Shown: piece after piece, positions 40,057-44,122 of the stretch
Position numbering within the stretch: the first letter of the stretch is position 1
How the letters are laid out: every line of letters begins with the position of its first letter
Assembly: GCF_001984065.1 (NCBI RefSeq)
Contig: NZ_LYVP01000043.1
Location: 1 to 44,122 of the forward strand
DNA from: Pseudomonas sp. KK4
GTDB taxonomy: Bacteria; Pseudomonadota; Gammaproteobacteria; Pseudomonadales; Pseudomonadaceae
Length of the DNA: 44,122 nucleotides
Direction of reading: 5' to 3'
Program-made: the position numbers and the translations under genes
Notes under the pieces: model-generated
Database searches by the model: none
What the model saw: the letters and a program-made list of their open reading frames with translations, nothing else
Told to the model about the DNA's origin: nothing

Positions 40057-42558
40057 TCAACGACAGGTCACGTCCTGCAGGCGATAACCCTGGGTCGGCT
40101 CGGTACGTTGCGGATCGATGTCCAACCGGCACGCCTGATCACCCCAGCGAACTTCGAGCGACTGCGGCTGATCATCCACGCTGAGCATCAACTGGCCGGC
40201 CTGGCCCACCACGCCGACGGCTTCACCGTCACGATCCTTGACCTGCGCGCCGAACGGCAGCGGCTGGCCGTTGAAGGTTGCGTTGATCACCATGCGATTG
40301 ACCGAACGGGCAGCGAAGGTGGTCTTGACCACCGCACCACGGCGAGGCACCGCTTGCGCCGTGCCGTTGTCGATCTCGACGTCCGGCCCCAATTGATCGG
40401 TGTCCAGTTCCACCTGGTTGACCCGGTAGGGCCGCAGGTAAGGCACCAGCGCATAACCCCGCTCATTGGTGCGCACCCCCGGTACGTTGGCGACGCCGAC
40501 ATCCTTGATGCCCGGCACTTCGACCAGCCCTGCGGTTTCCCCCAGATAAGGCCCCAGCTCGATGCCGTCCCCGTGCACCAGCAGGGCCCCGGTGGCGTTC
40601 ACCGACACGTTGCGGTAGTCGTTGCCTTGGCTGACGCCGGCACCGACGTTGCCGAACGGCATCTGGTACCCCATCGACAGCTCCGCCGATTGTTGGCGGT
40701 TGTCTTCATTGGCCACCGAGGCCCGGTAGTTGAACCGGTTGCCATCGAGCGCACCGTTCAGGCTGGCCCGCTGGCTGTAGCTGTCGCCGTTCTTTTGCAG
40801 GTCGAAGGTCGCCGAGTTGGTGTGCCCGAAGTCCAGGGGCAGGGTGATGCTCAAGCCGAGCTGGCGATCGCTGCGTTCATCGCGGTCGCTCAGGGACTGG
40901 CTGGCGAACAGGGTGTAGCCCACGCCCCGGTGCTGGGTGTTGAAATTGAACTGGAACTGCCGGCGCTGGTAATCGCTGCGCCAGAAGTCCTCCTGGGACA
41001 GCGACAGGGTCAACGAGCTGCTCGGCGTGAGGTTCTGGTACACCGCCGCTTCCAGACGGCTGCGGCGGCTGCCGCGGAAACTCGCGTCCTGGCTGCGCTG
41101 GCGCACCGCTTCATCGAAGTCGCGGTAGCCCTCGGTGGAGTAGCGATAACCGGCAAAGCGCAGGCTGGTGCGGGTGGGGAAGGTCTTGCCGAATTTGATC
41201 GCGTAACTGGTGCCCTGGACCGAGTCCACGTCCCGGGTATCGAGGTCGGCATCGGAACGGGTGACGTCCAGGGCCAGGGCGCCGAAGCTGCCCAGGTCCT
41301 TGGCGATACCGACGTTGGTCGCCTGATAATGCTCGCTGGCCATCAGGCCGCCGTAGAAGGTCGAGCCCCAACCGCTGCCCATGGCCAGCGTGCCTTGCCA
41401 GAACAACGGGTCATCGATGTGGCTGGAGGCGTTGTAACGGCCGGCCGCCGCGCTGTAGCGCCACGAACCTTCACGCAGCAGATTGCCCAGCGTGGCGTAG
41501 GGCTGGGTGAAACGGCGTACTTGTCCATCGGCTTCGGTGAGGATGATTTCCAGCTCACCGCTGCCGCCGCCGGTACTCAGATCGTCGATTTCGTAGGGGC
41601 CGGCGCTGACGTAGGTCGAATAGATCGGATAGCCGTTCTGCCGCACTTCCAGCCGCGAGCGGCTCAAGGCCACGCCACGGATCACCGGCGCATAACCCTG
41701 CATGGCATCGGGCAACATGCCGGCGTCGGAACTGATCAGTGCGCCCTTGATCGGCAGGCTTTTGAAAATGTCACCGCCGGTGAACGCCTCGCCCAGGGTC
41801 AGGTTGGCGTTCATCCCGGGCAGGTCCCGCTGCGCGTAGGTGTAGGCGCGGGTCCATTCCCGTTCGCCACGGCTGTCCTGACGGCCGCTCTGGTTGGTGC
41901 GCAGGCGCCAGGGGCCGAGGTTGAGCCCGGCGTTCAGGTACAGGTCCTGGCTGTTGTTGGAGCCGTAGCGATTGGAGCCTTGCTGGGCCGACACCTGATA
42001 GTTGACGAACGCCGCATTGATGCCGTCATCCCAGCGCTCGGGGTCGACGTAGCCGGTGACATCGCGGCGCATGGCGATTTGCGGAATGGAGATCGCCAGT
42101 TGCAGGCGGCCACCGTCGAAGTCGGTACGTGCGCCTTCGATCAAGGTTTTCAGTTGCAGGCACGACCCCTGGAGCTGTTCGGGGTCGGCGATGGCGTCGA
42201 GTTTGACCCCAAAGCGCTCGAGCAACTCGGCGTCGAAGCAGGGAGTGAGTTGGTCGGCACCCTGGCGGACAAAGTCGAGCTCGTGCTGGCCCCTGTATTC
42301 GTGATTGACACGGACCTCGACCCGGTAGCGGCCCGGGCCCAGATCCTGGGCGTCGGCCAGCGCCTGCAGGGTGAGTTGCCCGGCGTCGGCCGGTTGCCCC
42401 ACGCCCTGGTGCATGAAGCCGCTCTGGAACGACAGCGGCGAACTCGCCAGCACGGGCCCGGCCTCGACCAGCGCGGCACTGCCGCTGCCGATCAGGAACA
42501 ACTGGGCAAAACGCTGGCGAGCGGGCAGGCGCCGGCGACCCGAATAAGGACTCATCAT
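40057..42558 (-). CDS. Fimbrial usher (PapC/FimD family)
   Basis: 833 aa; two adjacent ATGs (42558 and 42555) are possible, and the second has better spacing from AGGAAG. The signal peptide ends near VLAS. The mature protein opens with the usher N-domain (SFQSGFMHQ), which binds chaperone-subunit complexes. A 24-strand barrel with plug follows (GYAPVIRGVA, YVSAGPYEIDDL), then C-terminal domains with a Cys pair (DQACRLD and DVTCR). It threads pilin subunits across the outer membrane. It starts 32 bp after the chaperone stop. Confidence 0.95.
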   Translation of the reverse strand: MMSPYSGRRRLPARQRFAQLFLIGSGSAALVEAGPVLASSPLSFQSGFMHQGVGQPADAGQLTLQALADAQDLGPGRYRVEVRVNHEYRGQHELDFVRQGADQLTPCFDAELLERFGVKLDAIADPEQLQGSCLQLKTLIEGARTDFDGGRLQLAISIPQIAMRRDVTGYVDPERWDDGINAAFVNYQVSAQQGSNRYGSNNSQDLYLNAGLNLGPWRLRTNQSGRQDSRGEREWTRAYTYAQRDLPGMNANLTLGEAFTGGDIFKSLPIKGALISSDAGMLPDAMQGYAPVIRGVALSRSRLEVRQNGYPIYSTYVSAGPYEIDDLSTGGGSGELEIILTEADGQVRRFTQPYATLGNLLREGSWRYSAAAGRYNASSHIDDPLFWQGTLAMGSGWGSTFYGGLMASEHYQATNVGIAKDLGSFGALALDVTRSDADLDTRDVDSVQGTSYAIKFGKTFPTRTSLRFAGYRYSTEGYRDFDEAVRQRSQDASFRGSRRSRLEAAVYQNLTPSSSLTLSLSQEDFWRSDYQRRQFQFNFNTQHRGVGYTLFASQSLSDRDERSDRQLGLSITLPLDFGHTNSATFDLQKNGDSYSQRASLNGALDGNRFNYRASVANEDNRQQSAELSMGYQMPFGNVGAGVSQGNDYRNVSVNATGALLVHGDGIELGPYLGETAGLVEVPGIKDVGVANVPGVRTNERGYALVPYLRPYRVNQVELDTDQLGPDVEIDNGTAQAVPRRGAVVKTTFAARSVNRMVINATFNGQPLPFGAQVKDRDGEAVGVVGQAGQLMLSVDDQPQSLEVRWGDQACRLDIDPQRTEPTQGYRLQDVTCR

Positions 42559-42590
42559 TAACTTCCTGGCTTATTGGAGGCGATCGGCGA

Positions 42591-43346
42591 TCAGCGGCTG
42601 ATCTGGACGGACGGGTTCATCGCTGGCGTGATGCCGCCGTAGTCATTGATGGTGGTGAATGACACACCCAGGTCCGGGCCCGGTTTGACCTGGTCCAGGG
42701 CGTACACCTGACGATCGAGCGGCGCGACCATGGGCGGCGTGGCCAGGGTCTGGGTCTTGCCGTTGGCGCTCACTTGCACGCGATGGAAGGTGTAGTGAAA
42801 GGGCGTGGGGTTGTTCACCACCAGGCTGGCCTTGCCGCAGATCTGCTGGACCGACCATTGCAGGTCCTTGAGCCGCAGGTTGGGGTTGTCCTGGAGCTGG
42901 GCAGGGCGGTAGAACAGCTTGATGCGGGTGCGGATGGCGATGTTCAGCACGTTGCTCTGCTCGCCTTCGGCCTGGGGAATCTCCTGGGCGTTGAAGAAGA
43001 ACAGCGACTCGCGGTCGGTGGGCAGGTTGTTGGGCAACCCATTGATTTGCAGTTGTTGCTCCTTGCCCGGGTTGACCCGGAACAGGGGCGGCGACACCGC
43101 GAACGGCACGGCGGTGGTGGTGTCATCGGCGCTGGTGTTGACCCAGGCCTGGACCGCATAGGGCTTGTCGCTGGGATTGGCGACCACCAGCGAGACGCTG
43201 CGCTTGTCACTCTCGAACAGCACGCGGGTGCCGCTGAGGGTCAGGGCGCCGTGGCTGGCCGGGACGTGGACGGACAGCAACAGCATGACCAGGGCACAGC
43301 CGCGCGCGGTCCTGTGTCGGCGTAAGGATTTGATCGAACGGAACAT
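42591..43346 (-). CDS. Periplasmic fimbrial chaperone (PapD family)
   Basis: 251 aa from the ATG at 43346 (MFRSIKSLRRHRTARG), with GAGG upstream; the longer start at 43418 lies inside the intergenic hairpin. The signal peptide ends near SHGA. The two Ig-like domains show the family marks: GTRVLFESDKRSVSLVVANPS at the start of domain 1, the alternating hydrophobic G1 strand NVLNIAIRTRIKLFYRP that lends a strand to subunits, and domain 2 with FTTINDYGG. It keeps subunits folded and delivers them to the usher. Confidence 0.94.
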   Translation of the reverse strand: MFRSIKSLRRHRTARGCALVMLLLSVHVPASHGALTLSGTRVLFESDKRSVSLVVANPSDKPYAVQAWVNTSADDTTTAVPFAVSPPLFRVNPGKEQQLQINGLPNNLPTDRESLFFFNAQEIPQAEGEQSNVLNIAIRTRIKLFYRPAQLQDNPNLRLKDLQWSVQQICGKASLVVNNPTPFHYTFHRVQVSANGKTQTLATPPMVAPLDRQVYALDQVKPGPDLGVSFTTINDYGGITPAMNPSVQISR

Positions 43347-43388
43347 GCAATACCTCAGGGCGATGCGGGGCGCGCAATGCAGCGCACG

Positions 43389-43421
43389 CCCTTGAGCGCA
43401 GACGGGCTCTGCGCTCAAGGG
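43389..43421 (-). other. Strong stem-loop after the major fimbrial subunit gene
   Basis: CCCTTGAGCGCAGA pairs perfectly with TCTGCGCTCAAGGG over a 5-nt loop, starting 6 bp after the subunit stop codon. The 14-bp GC-rich stem has no T-run after it. In other fimbrial operons a hairpin at this place stabilises the major-subunit RNA or limits readthrough, giving many pilins per chaperone and usher. Confidence 0.7.
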
Positions 43422-43427
43422 TGAGAG

Positions 43428-43982
43428 TTACGGGAGGGTGACGAGGAAGTTGATGTTGGCAATCACCGGACCCTGCACCACGGTTGCCGCGGTGGAGCGA
43501 TACTTGGCGTGGAACGCCATGCGGGTTTCGCCGATCGCGTTCAGCGGATAAGGACGCGACGGGGTGCCGCTGTCGACGTTGTTGCCATCCTTGTCCTTGA
43601 TCGCCAGTGCGACGCCGGTGGCCCCGCCAGTCTGGATGCCGTAGTACTTGCCGTCGGTACCGGCGTTGCCGTGGGTACTGTCGAAGCGCACGGTGGCGGT
43701 GTCGCCGGCGCTGAAGCCACAGGCCGCGCCGTCCTTGATCTGCAGCGCGAATTCACGGCCGCCGGTTTCGGTGTCGGCTGCGCCGCCGAAGTCGACGACG
43801 GCAACGCTGCCCAGGTTGATCGGGCCAGGAGCGCCAGTACCTGGATCGATCGGGTAGACCGGGCAGGTGTTGGCGTTGATGTTACCGGTGAAGTTCACCT
43901 GGCCGACGCTGTTGGCAAACGCGGAAGTGCCCGCCAGGGAGGTTGCCAGGCCCAGGGCCAGGGCGATGAGCGTTTTGTTCAT
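43428..43982 (-). CDS. Major fimbrial subunit (type 1 pilin family)
   Basis: 184 aa with signal peptide MNKTLIALALGLATSLAGTSAFA and AAGGA upstream. The mature protein starts NSVGQVNFTGNINANTCPV, the usual donor strand followed by the first Cys. The second Cys is in KDGAACGF, giving the conserved pilin disulfide. The chain ends NINFLVTLP without the penultimate Tyr seen in many pilins and in the adhesin of this operon. It is first in the operon and should form the fibre shaft. The promoter lies in 43983-44122; I could not assign its hexamers. Confidence 0.93.
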   Translation of the reverse strand: MNKTLIALALGLATSLAGTSAFANSVGQVNFTGNINANTCPVYPIDPGTGAPGPINLGSVAVVDFGGAADTETGGREFALQIKDGAACGFSAGDTATVRFDSTHGNAGTDGKYYGIQTGGATGVALAIKDKDGNNVDSGTPSRPYPLNAIGETRMAFHAKYRSTAATVVQGPVIANINFLVTLP

Positions 43983-44122
43983 GTGTGCAAATCCTTTGAG
44001 GTCCGCCCGTGCGTCACGCCGAAACGGCAGCGGTGCGGCACGCTTTTGACAGCGTGAAAACGTTGATGAGGGGAAGCGAGTGTTTCGGCGGGCGGATTCT
44101 AGGAAGGGCGGTGGGGGGGGGA

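Noticed and set aside
40108..42561. An 817-aa plus-strand open frame
   Set aside because: It is the exact antisense of the usher gene, kept open by high-GC third positions. It has no domain pattern.

Overview
The window is from a Pseudomonas chromosome, most likely of the P. fluorescens group. Evidence: high GC, an MvaT/MvaU-family H-NS-like gene (a family typical of Pseudomonadaceae), Pseudomonas-type galU, gor, ahpCF, gloA and hpd genes, and at least eight paired REP elements (REPINs) with TGTAGGAGCGAGC-type or TGGGAGCGGGCTTGCTCGCGA-type ends. No rRNA, tRNA, CRISPR array, insertion sequence or complete prophage was seen.

Layout, left to right. 1-5736: the 5' part of a secreted GW/GY-rich repeat protein (minus strand, runs off the left edge), an alkylation-damage pair alkB-ada, a DUF1883 gene with a very small partner, and four small genes, two of them lipoproteins. 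6029-8348: galU and glutathione reductase. 8405-10700: a self-contained module bounded by two similar REPINs, in which a KfrA-like HTH/coiled-coil protein and a tyrosine recombinase diverge from an intergenic region full of palindromes. 10755-13277: ahpC and ahpF with a candidate OxyR site. 13287-16780: gloA, a DUF4946-like secreted protein, an MvaT/MvaU-like regulator with a TTG start and a CSS/EAL c-di-GMP phosphodiesterase. 17190-20542: hpd, rarD and an aldo/keto reductase.

20611-26504 (minus strand): an export locus, transcribed in the order small exported protein, second paralogous small exported protein, remnant tail of a third, strong hairpin, ABC ATPase, MacB-type permease, TolC-type outer-membrane protein, membrane-fusion protein. 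The transporter genes overlap and are translationally linked. The small exported proteins belong to no family I recognise and the DNA around them looks AT-richer. This is the best candidate for an undescribed system here.

26670-30752: a glycerate/sugar-acid locus with an MFS transporter diverging from a CdaR-type regulator, followed by glycerate kinase, which sits between two nearly identical REPINs. 30917-32542: a methyl-accepting chemotaxis protein. 32786-38779: an autotransporter adhesin flanked by two related multi-module proteins with no visible signal peptide. 38904-43982 (minus strand): a complete chaperone-usher fimbrial operon (major subunit, chaperone, usher, tip adhesin). It has a 14-bp perfect stem-loop after the major subunit gene and a second hairpin before the adhesin gene. 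The right third of the window is thus a surface-adhesion region.

All calls come from reading the translations and DNA by eye. No database search or structure prediction was run. Residue numbers are counted from the start codon chosen in each entry.
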